Part shown: one piece after another, positions 1-9,434 of the stretch
Position numbering within the stretch: position 1 is the stretch's first letter
How the letters are laid out: each line of letters starts with the position of its first letter
Assembly: GCF_000337615.1 (NCBI RefSeq)
Contig: NZ_AOII01000091.1
Span: 1 to 64,000, forward strand
Source of the DNA: Natrinema pallidum DSM 3751
Lineage (GTDB): Archaea; Halobacteriota; Halobacteria; Halobacteriales; Natrialbaceae
DNA length: 64,000 bases
Direction of reading: 5' to 3'
Program-made: the position numbers and the translations under genes
The notes under the pieces: generated by a model
The model's database searches: none
Seen by the model: only the letters and a program-made list of their open reading frames with translations
Told to the model about the DNA's origin: nothing

Positions 1-176
1 CGGATCGTCATTGCAATCACCAACTACGAGCGAGGACACGATCCAGGACGTGAGATGCTCAAGCTATGAGTTGGATTCTATGACACGCTCAGCGACTGTA
101 TGAATTGCTGACGGGGTGCAACGGCAATATGCCGCCCTCTTGCGGTTTACTACGTCACGTGGAGCAAGGCGACGAG
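1..176. other. Window edge without a supportable gene
   Basis: The first 69 bases read through in plus frame 1 to a TGA, so this could be the last 22 codons of a gene entering from the left. The residues match nothing I recognise. A short inverted run near 130-146 (gccgccctc...tgcggt) is the only other structure. I see no RNA gene here apart from the tRNA that follows. Confidence 0.2.
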
Positions 177-251
177 TGGGTTGGGGCAGATTCGAACTGC
201 CGACTTCCTCCGTGTGAAGGAGGTATCATAACCGGACTAGATCACCAACCC
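177..251 (-). tRNA. tRNA-Val (anticodon CAC)
   Basis: Read on the minus strand, the acceptor stem GGGTTGG pairs with CCAACCC, followed by discriminator A; CCA is not encoded. The anticodon stem CCTCC/GGAGG encloses a TTCACAC loop, giving anticodon CAC (valine, GUG codons). The T arm is GGCAG-TTCGAAT-CTGCC. There is no intron. A TATA-like CTTAAGT at about 279-285 lies roughly 30 nt upstream of the 5' end and is a likely promoter. Confidence 0.96.
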
Positions 252-470
252 GCACGAGGTGCTTCCCGTGCGTTCGACTTAAGACTTCCTTTCACCGATC
301 GTCGGTAGCCCCGCTCGAGCGACCCGCGGTTCCCCGGTGTCGAATCGAGCCGAACGCGTCGCCCGTTCGCGTCGCCTCCGCTGCTCGAGGGCACCGATAA
401 CTCGCTTTTCACCCGGTAACACTCCCGTTAGCGAGCGTATAACTGGTTCTGGTACGTACCTGGTAACGTA

Positions 471-563
471 ATGCAACTACAACTGCGATTCGCGGATCGG
501 AATCGACGCCACCAGCCGACCGAAGGGAACGCCGCTGCCTCGCGAGCGGAGGTGAGCGACTGA
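471..563 (+). CDS. Short upstream ORF (30 codons) coupled to the DoxX gene
   Basis: An ATG at 471 lies about 30 nt after a TATA-like GTATAAC (436-442), where a leaderless transcript would begin. The frame runs 30 codons and stops with TGA at 561-563, whose last A is the first base of the doxX ATG (TGATG). A strong Shine-Dalgarno GGAGGTGA (548-555) lies inside this ORF, just before the doxX start. The peptide is Arg/Gln-rich and matches no family I know. It could be a translated leader or simply part of a 5' UTR. Confidence 0.35.
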   Translation: MQLQLRFADRNRRHQPTEGNAAASRAEVSD

Positions 564-979
564 TGGCGTTCGAGAGCGGACTCGGTGCAGTCGTCCTGCT
601 CGTCGGCCGCCTGCTCTTCGGTGGCCTGCTGGTCTACCAGGGCCTGAATCACTTCGCGGCGACGGACACCATGGTCGGCTACGCGGAGGCAAAGGGCGTT
701 CCCGCGGCCAGGTTCGGCGTCGTCGCGTCGGGTGTGATGCTCGTTCTCGGTGGCGTCGGGATCGTACTCGGCGTCTACCCCGTCATCGCTGCGGGGATGC
801 TCGCGGTGTTTTTCGTCCTCGTGACGCCGTTCATGCACGATTTCTGGGCGGTCCCCGAGGAGCAGCAACAAGACGAGTTGATCCACTTCATGAAGAACGT
901 CGAACTGCTGGGCACCGCCCTGCTCGTGTTCGTCCTCGCCGGCGAGCCCTGGGGCTACGCGCTGAATATCGGGCTGTAA
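563..979 (+). CDS. DoxX family membrane protein
   Basis: A 138-residue protein with four predicted transmembrane helices (about 8-28, 48-70, 75-95 and 113-132) and the DoxX-type first helix ending in a GLNHF segment. DoxX proteins are small quinone-linked or redox-associated membrane proteins whose exact role is often unknown. This start is supported by a GGAGGTGA ribosome binding site 7 nt upstream. Translation may be coupled to the short ORF ending on the same bases. The next gene is convergent, so this is probably a single-gene unit. The substrate cannot be inferred. Confidence 0.85.
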   Translation: MAFESGLGAVVLLVGRLLFGGLLVYQGLNHFAATDTMVGYAEAKGVPAARFGVVASGVMLVLGGVGIVLGVYPVIAAGMLAVFFVLVTPFMHDFWAVPEEQQQDELIHFMKNVELLGTALLVFVLAGEPWGYALNIGL

Positions 980-1089
980 CGAGCGGGGATCGCATCCGTC
1001 GAACCTCCGGCACCGACGCGCGATAGCCGACCAGCGGAGCGTGTGTTCGCCACGCGCTGGGCCGTCTCGAGTCGCGCACTCCTGGTTTG

Positions 1090-1623
1090 CTAATACTCGG
1101 GGGCCTCTTCCGGTTCCCCGTCGCGAGCGTTGACGACGCGGGCGAAGGTGAACAGACCGTCAGAGAGCCGATTGAGGTACTGGACCGCGTCCTCGTTGAT
1201 CCGCTCCTCGGCTGCGAGCGCGACCGCACGGCGTTCGGCGCGCCGGCAGACGGTACGGGCGTGGTGTAGCGCCGCGCCGTGTTCGCTGCCGGTCGGCAGG
1301 ATAAAGGAGGTCAGGGGCTCGAGTTCCTCGTCGTACGCGTCGATCCAGTCCTCGACGGTCTCGACGTGGGCGGGGCGGATCGCGGGGTCGTCCTCGTCGG
1401 GGTTGGGGTTCGCGAAATCCGCCTGCACGACGTGGAGGTGGTTCTGGATGGCGGACAGTCGGTCGTTGATGTCGTCGTGATCGGTCGGACGAACCGTCCC
1501 AAGCAGGGCGTTGAGTTCGTCGACGGTCCCGTAGGCTTCGATGCGGGCACTCGCCTTCGAGACGCGAGTCATGTCCCGGAGGTCGGTCTCCCCGTCGTCG
1601 CCGCGGCCAGTGTAAATCGACAT
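1090..1623 (-). CDS. Cob(I)alamin adenosyltransferase, PduO type
   Basis: A 177-residue protein of normal length for the PduO-type ATP:corrinoid adenosyltransferases, which attach the 5'-deoxyadenosyl group of ATP to cob(I)alamin in the cytoplasm. The N-terminal YTGRGDDGET is the family's ATP-binding segment (classically YTRTGDxG), and CRRAERRAVAL near residues 128-138 is the conserved Arg-rich helix that contacts ATP. The rest is an all-helical bundle with an acidic surface. It stands alone between convergent neighbours, and no cobalamin biosynthesis gene is nearby, so it may serve salvage or B12-dependent enzymes elsewhere. Start at ATG 1623. Confidence 0.92.
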   Translation of the reverse strand: MSIYTGRGDDGETDLRDMTRVSKASARIEAYGTVDELNALLGTVRPTDHDDINDRLSAIQNHLHVVQADFANPNPDEDDPAIRPAHVETVEDWIDAYDEELEPLTSFILPTGSEHGAALHHARTVCRRAERRAVALAAEERINEDAVQYLNRLSDGLFTFARVVNARDGEPEEAPEY

Positions 1624-1755
1624 GGCTGGATCGACGGCCGGACTCCACTTAACTTCCCTGTCACCTGTGGCGCTGTGACGGGCGGCCGTCCCGACATCCC
1701 GCTCGTCGCCGTCGGAACCAGTACGTTAAACTCGCTTCGCTCGCTACCGTCGGCT

Positions 1756-1932
1756 ATGGCTCTGGAACTCGAGCACGAGTGTCCGAACTGCGGGGGCGAA
1801 AAGACGTTCTATCGCGCCGCCAGTACGACGCTGCACCTCGGCGAGAAGGTCAAGTGGCACTGTCCGGACTGCGACTACGGGTTCGTCCGTATCGGCGACA
1901 ACGGCACCGCCGTCGACTCGAGTACGGCGTAA
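1756..1932 (+). CDS. Small zinc-ribbon protein
   Basis: A 58-residue protein with two CxxC knuckles (CPNC at 9-12 and CPDC at 35-38) that would bind one zinc ion. The spacer resembles transcription-factor zinc ribbons. Proteins of this size and layout are conserved in haloarchaea, but no function is established. The frame is open well upstream. The ATG at 1756 was chosen because the family begins MALELEHECPNC-like, close to the first knuckle. It is convergent with the aldehyde dehydrogenase downstream. Confidence 0.8.
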   Translation: MALELEHECPNCGGEKTFYRAASTTLHLGEKVKWHCPDCDYGFVRIGDNGTAVDSSTA

Positions 1933-1989
1933 CTCGTCGGGGGCGGCGATTCGACGCGGTCGGAATCACGGCATGGAGACGACGCGCTC

Positions 1990-3507
1990 TTATGTAAGCG
2001 AGAGATTGATGGTTTTCGTCTGCTGATAGTGGTCGAGCGTGTCGGCACTGAGTTCGCGGCCGATTCCGGACTGTTTGTAGCCGCCGAACGGGAGGCCGGG
2101 AGCAAGGTCGTGATAGCTGTTGATCCAGATGTACCCCGCTTCGATATCCCGTGCCGCGTCGTTCGCTCGCTCGAGATCGTCCGTGATAACGCCGCCTGCG
2201 AGCCCGTAGTCGACGTCGTTTGCCAACTCGATCATCGTCTCGTAGTCGTCCCAGCGGAACACCTCGAGCACCGGGCCGAAAATCTCCTCTTGGACCGCGG
2301 CGTGATCGTGATCGAGTCCCTCGATGAGGGTCGGTTCAACGTAACAGCCCTCGGAAAGGACATCGTCGTCGGGTCGATCGCCGCCGGCGAGGAACTCCCC
2401 GCCGGCGTCCTGCGCCGCGTCGAGGTAGTCGATGGTTCGATCGACTTGCTCGCGAGACACCTTCGGACCGAGGTCCGTTTCGTCGCGTAACGGGTCCCCG
2501 AGTTCCATCCCATCGATCGCCTGGACGAGGCCCTCGAGGACGTCGTCGGCAACGTCCTCGTGAATGAACAGCCGTGATCCGGCCTCGCAACACTCGCCGG
2601 TGTTGTAGAAGATCGCAGCGGTGACCAGTTGGACGGCCGTCGAGACATCGACATCGGGGAAGACGACGACGGGGCTTTTGCCGCCGAGTTCGAGCGTCAC
2701 ATCGGTAACGGTTTCGGCGGCGTTTTTCATTACCTGTTTGCCGACGGCCGTCGAGCCGGTGAACGCGACTTTCCGAACGTCGGAATGCCGGGTCAGCGGT
2801 TCGCCCGCTTCCTCACCGAACCCGGTCACGACGTTGACGACGCCGTCCGGGACGATGTCGTCGATCAATTCGGCGAGCCGCAGCGCGGAAAGCGGCGTCT
2901 GTTCGGCTGGTTTCAACACCGAACAGTTACCGGCAGCGAGTGCCGGTGCGAGCTTCCACGAGGCCATCAATAGCGGAAAGTTCCACGGGATAACCTGTCC
3001 GACGACGCCGTACGGTTCCGCGATGACCTGTCCGTACCTCGAGCCGTCGGTCATCGTCTCGCCGCCGTTCTCGCGGACGATGCCCGCGAAGTATCGGAAC
3101 TGTTCCGCGGCGGAGTGGACGTCGATCGTCGCCTCCGTGATCGGTTTCCCGTTATCGAGGGTCTCTAACTGGGCGAGTTCGTCGGCGTGCGCCTCGATCG
3201 CATCGGCGATCGCCATCAGTACGCGCTGGCGGTCCCCGGCGTCGTATCCCGACCACTCTGTTTCGAACCCGTCCCACGCGGCGTCGACTGCACGGTCTAC
3301 GTCCGCCGTTCGGCCGCGGGCGACCGACGCGAGCTCCTGATTCGTCGTCGGATCGGTCGTTGCGAACGTTTCGCCATCGGCTGGCTCCGTGAACTCGCCG
3401 CCGATATACAGGGATGTCCGTTCGGGAACGACGGCATCGGCTGTATCCCGGTGGCGCTGGAGGACGTCGCTTCGGCTGTCATCGACCGAGTCTGATTGGC
3501 TAGACAT
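1990..3507 (-). CDS. Aldehyde dehydrogenase family protein (betaine/phenylacetaldehyde type)
   Basis: A 505-residue NAD(P)-dependent aldehyde dehydrogenase oxidising an aldehyde to its acid. The whole fold is visible: PWNFPL near 174-179, the GSTAVGK nucleotide-binding turn at 251-257, general base Glu273 in LELGGKSP and catalytic Cys307 in GECCEAGSR. The C-terminal PFGGYKQSGIGRE motif is present. The sequence is closest in style to the class 1/2 and betaine-aldehyde branch, but substrate cannot be read from it. An upstream GTG at 3522 is in frame. I prefer ATG 3507 because a TATA-like TTTTTAC (3532-3539) lies about 28 nt upstream. It appears monocistronic. Confidence 0.93.
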   Translation of the reverse strand: MSSQSDSVDDSRSDVLQRHRDTADAVVPERTSLYIGGEFTEPADGETFATTDPTTNQELASVARGRTADVDRAVDAAWDGFETEWSGYDAGDRQRVLMAIADAIEAHADELAQLETLDNGKPITEATIDVHSAAEQFRYFAGIVRENGGETMTDGSRYGQVIAEPYGVVGQVIPWNFPLLMASWKLAPALAAGNCSVLKPAEQTPLSALRLAELIDDIVPDGVVNVVTGFGEEAGEPLTRHSDVRKVAFTGSTAVGKQVMKNAAETVTDVTLELGGKSPVVVFPDVDVSTAVQLVTAAIFYNTGECCEAGSRLFIHEDVADDVLEGLVQAIDGMELGDPLRDETDLGPKVSREQVDRTIDYLDAAQDAGGEFLAGGDRPDDDVLSEGCYVEPTLIEGLDHDHAAVQEEIFGPVLEVFRWDDYETMIELANDVDYGLAGGVITDDLERANDAARDIEAGYIWINSYHDLAPGLPFGGYKQSGIGRELSADTLDHYQQTKTINLSLT

Positions 3508-3716
3508 GGTCGATGGAGACACCGGGGCGGCGTAAAAAGATTTGTTCTGAGTAACACGATTGAAACCGATACCAGTTTACATTGGTCTCCTCCGATAGTG
3601 CCCGGTGGGACGAATCTCAATTACGCGTAACGTGTTCCGATTACTTGCCTGCCGGGGCGTCACGCTCGAGCGGTCCGACGGCAGGGGATGTCGGTGAGTG
3701 CTGGCCGCGTCCGCGA

Positions 3717-5225
3717 TCAGGCGTCGTCCTCGAGCGCCTGCCACGACAGCCGCGGGGTCCGTGCGGCGGTCGTCTGGTCGATCCGGCGCGCGGTGGTCCG
3801 TTCCGGCGCGGTCTCGAGGGCGTCGTCGTCCTCGCCGGCGACGGCGTTGAACGCGGCGGCGAGGCGATCGAGCGTGTCCTTGCTCTCGACTTCGGTCGGT
3901 TCGGTCATCAGCGCCTCGGGGACGATCTCGGGCCACTTCGTCGTCGGCGGGTGGACGCCGTAGTCGAGCATCCGTTTGGCCACGTCGGCGGCGTCCTGTT
4001 CGCCGGCGCTGGCGACGAACTCGTGGTGGAACGGGCCGTAGGGAACGTCGTACTCGATCCGCTCGGCGAGGTAGTTCGCGTTGAGCACTGCCGACGCGCT
4101 CGCGTCCGCGAGCCCTTCGTCACCGAGGCGGGCGATGTAGGCGAAGGCCTTGAGCAGCACCAGCCAATTGCCGTCGAACCCGTGGACCTTGCCGATGGTA
4201 TGCTCGGGGTCGAAGCGCTCGTAGACCGGTTCCCCGGCCGGTGATTCCGTGGCGCGCTCGCGGACGCGGGGCGCGGGCAGGAACGGCGCGAGGTCGGAGA
4301 CGACGCCGACCGGACCCGCACCCGGCCCGCCGCCCCCGTGAGGTGTCGCGAACGTCTTGTGGACGTTGTAGTGCATCACGTCGAACCCCATGTCGCCCGG
4401 TCGGGCGCGGCCGAGCAAGGCGTTGAGGTTCGCGCCGTCGTAGTAGAGCAGTCCCCCCGCCTCGTGGACCATGTCGGCGATCGTCGTGATCTCACGTTCG
4501 AACAGCCCGAGCGTGTTCGGGTTGGTCAGCATGAGCGCCGCGGTGTCCTCGGAGAGGGCGGCCTCGAGCGCCTCGAGATCGACCCGGCCATCGTCGTCGC
4601 TTGGTAGCGACACGACATCGTAGCCGCCCAGGGCGGCGCTGGCGAAGTTGGTGCCGTGGGCGCTCTCGGGGACGATGACTTCGTCCCGATGGCCCTCGCC
4701 GTTGTGCTCGTGGTAGGCCGCGGCGACGCGAATGCCGACGAACTCGCCCGCCGCGCCCGCGGGCGGCTGGAGCGTCACGGCGTCCATTCCGCCGATCCTG
4801 CCGAGGTAGTCCTGCAGCCGATACAGCACCTCGAGGGTCCCCTGTACGGACGCCTCGGTGCGGTCGGGATGGACGGCAGCCGACGGCAACGCGGCCACGT
4901 CTTCGGTGAATGTGGGGTTGTACTTCATCGTACACGAGCCCAGCGGGTAGGGGCCGCTGTCGATCCCGTAGATCATCTGGGAGAGGCGCGTGTAGTGGCG
5001 GGCCAGTTCCGGCTCGGAGAGTTCGGGGAGTTCGAGGGAGTCGCGGGTGAGGTCGTCGGGAAGCGGCGAGCCGTCGGTATCGTTATCACCGCTAATCTCG
5101 ACGCGTGTCAGATCTTTCTCCGAGAGCAGCGGTTCGTACTCGCCGTTCTCGACGTATCGGGCCTGGTCGTACCGCGATTGTGGGACGTCACCATCGTCGG
5201 ATCCGTCGGGTCGGTCGCCGCTCAT
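3717..5225 (-). CDS. gcvPB: Glycine dehydrogenase (decarboxylating) subunit 2
   Basis: The PLP-carrying half of the split P protein of the glycine cleavage system (502 residues). It binds glycine as a PLP Schiff base, releases CO2 and passes aminomethyl to lipoyl-GcvH. Lys290 in [18 protein letters not shown] is the PLP lysine followed by the glycine-rich phosphate loop. GSCTMKYNP at 97-105 is another family signature. The start codon overlaps the gcvPA stop by 4 bp (ATGA), so the two subunits are translationally coupled. GcvT and GcvH are encoded about 16 kb away at 22.1-23.7 kb. The C-terminal tail is Thr/Arg-rich and variable. Confidence 0.97.
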   Translation of the reverse strand: MSGDRPDGSDDGDVPQSRYDQARYVENGEYEPLLSEKDLTRVEISGDNDTDGSPLPDDLTRDSLELPELSEPELARHYTRLSQMIYGIDSGPYPLGSCTMKYNPTFTEDVAALPSAAVHPDRTEASVQGTLEVLYRLQDYLGRIGGMDAVTLQPPAGAAGEFVGIRVAAAYHEHNGEGHRDEVIVPESAHGTNFASAALGGYDVVSLPSDDDGRVDLEALEAALSEDTAALMLTNPNTLGLFEREITTIADMVHEAGGLLYYDGANLNALLGRARPGDMGFDVMHYNVHKTFATPHGGGGPGAGPVGVVSDLAPFLPAPRVRERATESPAGEPVYERFDPEHTIGKVHGFDGNWLVLLKAFAYIARLGDEGLADASASAVLNANYLAERIEYDVPYGPFHHEFVASAGEQDAADVAKRMLDYGVHPPTTKWPEIVPEALMTEPTEVESKDTLDRLAAAFNAVAGEDDDALETAPERTTARRIDQTTAARTPRLSWQALEDDA

Positions 5226-6559
5226 CGCGTCACCTCCTCGACCGCCGCGACGAACCCATCGATCCGCTCGTCGGAGACACCGGCGATACAGATCTGAATC
5301 TCGTGATCGCCGACGACGTGGACCGCGAAGCCCCGCTTCTCGAGGGCGTCCGCGACGGCTCGAGCTGGCTGGTCGACGCGGGCGACGAACTCCCGGAGGT
5401 GGTGGCGATCGTGGACCGGTGCGATGACGCCGACGAGGTCGTCGAGACGCGCTGCGAGGTCCCGCGCCCGCCGAACGTCCCGTTCCGCGAGGTCGACCAG
5501 CCCGCTCGGCCCGAGCACGGCGGCGTGCATGGCGGTTCGAAGCGCCACCCAGGCCTGATTCGTACAGATGTTACTCGTCGCGCGTTCCCGGCGAATGTGC
5601 TGTTCGCGGGTCTGCAGGGTGAGGGTGAACGCCCGGCGGTCGGTCGCGTCCTCGCTGGCCCCGACCAGCCGGCCGGGGACCTGGCGGAGGTAGTCCGCCC
5701 GCGTCGCGAACAGTCCCAGCCCCATCCCGTAGCTCGTCGGCAACCCGAGTACGCTCGCGTCGCCGACGACCACGTCCGCACCGACATCGACGGGTCGCTC
5801 GAGCAGGGAGAGGGCGACCGGGTCGGACCCGAGCACGAAGAGGGCCTCGGTGTCGGCCGCGAGGTCGCCGATGGCCTCGAGGTCCTCCTCGATGGTCCCG
5901 CGAACGGTCGGGCTCTCGGCGTAGATCATGACGACGCCGTCGTCGACGAGGTCGGTGAGGCCCGCGAGGTCGACGGTCCCGTCCGCTACGGGGTACGTCT
6001 CGACCGCGAGGTCGGTGCCGGCGACGTAGTTCTCGAGCGTGCTTCGCCGTTCCTCGCGCAGGAGTTCGGGAACGAGCACGCGGCGGCCCGTGGTGTCGCG
6101 GACGCGGTCGGCCAGCGTGGCAGCCTCGCCCAGGGCCGTCGCGGCGTCGTACATCGAGCAGTTCGCGACCTCGAGGCCGGTCAACTCGACCAGCAGCGAC
6201 TGGTACTCGAACAGGGCCTGTAGGAATCCCTGTGAGACCTCCGGCTGGTACTGCGTGTACGACGTGAGAAACTCCGAGCGATCCGCGAGGTGGTCGACCA
6301 GCGACGGGACGTAGTAGCCGTAGTGGCCGCGGCCGAGCAGTTCCGTCACGTCGTCGTTGCGGTCCAACATCGACCGAACCAGGCGTCTCGTTTCCCGTTC
6401 CGTTCGCGCGTCGATGTCGAACCGGCCGTTGAACCGGACATCGGCCGGAATGTCGAAGAGTTCGTCGACGGCCTCCGCACCGACCGTCTCGAGCATTGCC
6501 GTACGGTCCTCCTCCGTGTAGGGAGCGTAGGGGCTCCCCGTGGCGTGTGATCCGTGCAT
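5222..6559 (-). CDS. gcvPA: Glycine dehydrogenase (decarboxylating) subunit 1
   Basis: A 445-residue partner of GcvPB and the non-PLP-lysine half of archaeal two-subunit glycine decarboxylase. It has the typical [15 protein letters not shown] start and [22 protein letters not shown]-type region (given here only in part: [16 protein letters not shown]), plus the NICTNQAW segment conserved in GcvPA. The frame is open 32 codons further upstream, but ATG 6559 gives the standard N terminus. It is the first gene of a two-gene operon with a 4-bp overlap. I looked for a glycine riboswitch upstream and saw none. A divergent DUF2270 gene starts about 216 bp away. Confidence 0.96.
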   Translation of the reverse strand: MHGSHATGSPYAPYTEEDRTAMLETVGAEAVDELFDIPADVRFNGRFDIDARTERETRRLVRSMLDRNDDVTELLGRGHYGYYVPSLVDHLADRSEFLTSYTQYQPEVSQGFLQALFEYQSLLVELTGLEVANCSMYDAATALGEAATLADRVRDTTGRRVLVPELLREERRSTLENYVAGTDLAVETYPVADGTVDLAGLTDLVDDGVVMIYAESPTVRGTIEEDLEAIGDLAADTEALFVLGSDPVALSLLERPVDVGADVVVGDASVLGLPTSYGMGLGLFATRADYLRQVPGRLVGASEDATDRRAFTLTLQTREQHIRRERATSNICTNQAWVALRTAMHAAVLGPSGLVDLAERDVRRARDLAARLDDLVGVIAPVHDRHHLREFVARVDQPARAVADALEKRGFAVHVVGDHEIQICIAGVSDERIDGFVAAVEEVTR

Positions 6560-6775
6560 GCTTACCAGTGGTCTCGAGCGAGCGATCGGTCCGTTCCCCA
6601 CCGGCGTCGGTGTCGGCGTTCGATTCGAGACACGATACTGGCCCTTAGCGGGCACGGGGTAATGAACGCACTCGTTTCGGTGCCGACGCGCAGTGGTCGC
6701 CCGCCGGACCGACCGCCGCAGGCCCTGCAGTCGCTACACGGAGGACTATGCACCGCGACGGCGTCAAACGACCGC

Positions 6776-7549
6776 ATGGTGGACGAGTTCGATGACGATT
6801 CCGGACCGAGCAGCGATGCGGACCCGAGGGGACGGGTGGCGGGGGGCGATCGGGCGGATCGAGACGGCCCGCTCGATCGCGACGATCAGGAAATCGGCGC
6901 GGCGGCCGCGGCGGACACCGACTCGTTGCTCGGCGTCCTCCCCCACTTCTACCGTGGGGAGGTCAATCAGGCCAACAGCGCACAGGACCGGATCGATCGG
7001 ACGACCGACTGGGCGATCACGCTGCTGGCCGCACTCCTGTCGCTCGTCTTCTCGAGTCGCACTATGCCGGCGTTCCTGCTCTTGATCGGGGTCTTCGTCC
7101 TGTCGATCTTCCTGTTCTACGAGGTGCGTCGATACCGGTTCTACGACCATTGGCGCGCCCGCGTCCGCTTCATACAGGAGAACGTATTCGCGAACGCGCT
7201 GGAGCCCACCGGCGTGGAACATCCGGCGTGGCGCGAGGAACTGAGCGACGATCTCAGAAACCCGACGTTCAAAGTCTCGAGTCGAGAGGCCGTCTCACGG
7301 CGAATCCGTCGCGTGTACGGGTTGTTATTCGCGGTGGCCGGGGTCGGCTGGGTGTTCAAAATCACGATGTTTACCCCGGAACAGCGGTGGACCGAAGCCG
7401 CCGAACTGCCGGGGATTCCGGGTACGGTCGTGGCGGGAGTCCTCGGCCTCTTCTTCGCGAGCGTGATCGCGGTCGGACTGTGGCCGGGCGGACGCGAGGC
7501 GAAAGGCGAGATCCACGGGGTCGAGACGGGTGCCTGGAAAAACGAGTAA
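6776..7549 (+). CDS. DUF2270 family membrane protein
   Basis: A 257-residue protein with a 50-residue acidic disordered N terminus, then LLGVLPHFYRGEVNQAN, which is the start of the DUF2270 domain. Two helices follow at about 80-116 and two more near 183-202 and 220-240. The loop between the pairs is soluble and rich in Arg and Glu. DUF2270 is a predicted integral membrane family common in haloarchaea with no assigned function. The frame is open to 6554. ATG 6776 was chosen because it directly precedes the acidic leader; ATG 6662 is possible. It is divergent from gcvPA. Confidence 0.82.
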   Translation: MVDEFDDDSGPSSDADPRGRVAGGDRADRDGPLDRDDQEIGAAAAADTDSLLGVLPHFYRGEVNQANSAQDRIDRTTDWAITLLAALLSLVFSSRTMPAFLLLIGVFVLSIFLFYEVRRYRFYDHWRARVRFIQENVFANALEPTGVEHPAWREELSDDLRNPTFKVSSREAVSRRIRRVYGLLFAVAGVGWVFKITMFTPEQRWTEAAELPGIPGTVVAGVLGLFFASVIAVGLWPGGREAKGEIHGVETGAWKNE

Positions 7550-7629
7550 GCTCTCCCCATTCGATCCGCCCGTCCGCCTCCTCGCGAGGCCGGCCGTTCT
7601 ACCGTGAGTTGTGCCGGGCCGTCGGCCGA

Positions 7630-8718
7630 TCAGGGGTCTTCCTCCGGGTCGCTGTCGGATTCGGTGTTGGTGACGGCTCCGGCTCCTGCCGCCCCATCGG
7701 CGCGTTCTCGAGCGAAGATATCGAGGACGACCTTCACGCCGCCGAGGACGACGGGACCGATGAACAGCCCCACAGCACCGAACGTGATGAGTCCGCCGAA
7801 GATACCGACGACGGCGATCGTCGAGTTGAACGCGCTCGTCCGGCCGATGAGTGCGGGCCGGAGATACGTATCGGAGACCATGACGAGCAGACCGTAGAGC
7901 GTGAGCCCGACCGCGGCGATCGGCCGGTTGAGCGCGACCAGATAAATCGAGACGGGAAGCCAGACACCGAACGAGCCGACCAGCGGGAGGAGCGTGAGCA
8001 CGAAGGCCACAACGGTGAGCAGGACGACGGCGGGAATCCCCAGCACCGCGAGTCCGACCCCGATCAGCACGGCCTGAATCGCCGCGACGAGGACGTTACT
8101 GATAACCGACGCCTGCATGAGTTGGTCCAGTTCCGTGAACAGTTCCCGCTGGATCGCGTCGTCGATCGGGACGACGCAGTACAGCCACTCGATCAGTTGC
8201 TCCCTGTCCCGTAACAGCGCAAAGCAGACGAACAGCGTGATCGTCACTCCGATAGCGATACCGGGCAGCCCGCCGACGATATCGAGAAGGCCGGTCGCCA
8301 GTCCTTCCACCCCGCTCGTAATTGCGTCCTGATACGATCCATACAGCCCGGTAAGATTCACCGAATACCCGCGCTCGGCGAGCGTCCGCTCGATGGTCTC
8401 GAGGTCGACGTTCCCGTTCCGGACGGCGGTCACGAGCTGCGACGTCTGCCTGAGTGCGACGCTGAGGATGTAGACGAGCGGCAGCAAAATGACGATGATC
8501 GCAACGAGTATTGTGACCGACGCGGCGATCATCGGCCGCAGGTACTCCTCGAGTCGCCGCTGAAGGGGAAGCAGGATGTACGCGAGGACGATCCCGAAGA
8601 GGACGTACTGCAAGTAGGGGAGAACGACGAGGAGCCCGAGGGCGACGCCGAGCAGCGCGAGCGCGGTCAGGACTGGTTGTTCGACGATCCAGTCCGGGGG
8701 ACTGGCACGGTCAACCAT
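7630..8718 (-). CDS. AI-2E family transporter (UPF0118 permease)
   Basis: A 362-residue polytopic membrane protein with about eight helices, a large central soluble segment (about 120-200), and the family's repeated Gly-rich helices near the C terminus (IFGGLITFGAVGLFIGPV, part of TM7-8). The family was named for autoinducer-2 export, but members include Na+(Li+)/H+ antiporters and many of unknown substrate, so only transporter is supported. The last 25 residues are Glu/Asp-rich. ATG 8718 gives the family N terminus; in-frame ATG 8745 would add nine residues. It is convergent with DUF2270 and divergent from the split protease gene. Confidence 0.85.
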   Translation of the reverse strand: MVDRASPPDWIVEQPVLTALALLGVALGLLVVLPYLQYVLFGIVLAYILLPLQRRLEEYLRPMIAASVTILVAIIVILLPLVYILSVALRQTSQLVTAVRNGNVDLETIERTLAERGYSVNLTGLYGSYQDAITSGVEGLATGLLDIVGGLPGIAIGVTITLFVCFALLRDREQLIEWLYCVVPIDDAIQRELFTELDQLMQASVISNVLVAAIQAVLIGVGLAVLGIPAVVLLTVVAFVLTLLPLVGSFGVWLPVSIYLVALNRPIAAVGLTLYGLLVMVSDTYLRPALIGRTSAFNSTIAVVGIFGGLITFGAVGLFIGPVVLGGVKVVLDIFARERADGAAGAGAVTNTESDSDPEEDP

Positions 8719-8927
8719 ACGGAGGCATGTGATCGCGGTAGACATTAGTCTGCTGATACTACTGACTCCCACGTGTCATCGAGGTCGGACAGTCCCTGGC
8801 TGCACTCGCTTCCGATCCCGGTCCGTCACGAACAGGAGCGTAACTCAATGCTCGCTCCGCTCGAGTGACTGTGTGTGACCTGTAACACAGGTACTGTTCC
8901 GATGTGGGATTATACGTCACAGACCAC

Positions 8928-8987
8928 TATTTATTCAGGCCATAATATAATTTATATAAAATTTATAATTAAGTTCGGAAATGTATT
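8928..8987 (+). promoter_or_regulatory. AT-rich promoter of the split metalloprotease gene
   Basis: This stretch is almost pure A/T (TTTATTCAGG, TTTATATAAA, TTTATAATTA) inside GC-rich DNA. The TTTATAATT at 8961-8969 lies 20-27 nt before ATG 8988, the distance expected for a haloarchaeal TATA box of a leaderless transcript. The surrounding low GC also hints at foreign origin or strong strand opening. The divergent AI-2E gene starts about 200 bp to the left. Confidence 0.6.
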
Positions 8988-9434
8988 ATGTGCATGTCGG
9001 ACCATACTCGAAGAAGGGTGTTGAAAGCGAGTGCTGGAACGGCGGCGGCAAGTGGGTTGACGGGTGTCGCAAGCGCAACGGAAGCGGTGACCGATGAGAG
9101 CCATGCCAACCGATCGGATAAGGAGCGGCGAACGCCTGATCTCCACGTCCGAGATAGTCCCGATCCGAACGAGCACGTAAGCGTCACCGTGACCGACGAA
9201 GAGTCGGAGGCGGAGGTGTTCACCTACACGACCGAAACGCAGAACGAACAACTCGCGACGATAGCGGATATCGGTATCGACGACGCCGGAGACTACAAGA
9301 TCGTCGCAACGTACGGCGACCAGAAGGTCGAGAGGCGACTGACCGTATTCGGCGAGGGGTTCTCGGCCGCAGCAGGGTACCACGTCGACGTTTCGCCAAA
9401 CGATGAGCTCAGGGTCTCGAAACGGGTGATCTAG
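8988..9434 (+). CDS. Tat-exported beta-sandwich protein, 5' half of an amber-interrupted gene
   Basis: This 148-residue frame opens with a Tat signal (TRRRVLKASAG, then an Ala/Gly-rich stretch ending ASA near residue 31). An Ig-like beta-sandwich of about 75 residues follows, containing DDAGDYKIVATYGDQ. It ends at a single TAG (9432-9434). The next codon is ATG of the metalloprotease in exactly the same frame with no gap. The simplest reading is one original 412-codon gene (secretion signal, Ig-like domain, protease) broken by one nonsense codon. An alternative is a two-gene unit. ATG 8994 is an equally possible start. Confidence 0.7.
   Translation: MCMSDHTRRRVLKASAGTAAASGLTGVASATEAVTDESHANRSDKERRTPDLHVRDSPDPNEHVSVTVTDEESEAEVFTYTTETQNEQLATIADIGIDDAGDYKIVATYGDQKVERRLTVFGEGFSAAAGYHVDVSPNDELRVSKRVI

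Noticed and set aside
1624-1755. Possible cobalamin riboswitch upstream of the adenosyltransferase
   Set aside because: No B12-box-like sequence is visible, and the interval is the spacer of two divergent genes.
6560-6680. Possible glycine riboswitch upstream of gcvPA (also checked 22040-22141 before gcvT)
   Set aside because: No tandem aptamer-like structure is visible, and such riboswitches are not expected in haloarchaea.
9432-9434. TAG as a pyrrolysine codon in the protease gene
   Set aside because: Pyrrolysine use is not known in haloarchaea and no PYLIS-like structure or pyl gene is visible; nonsense mutation or error is simpler.
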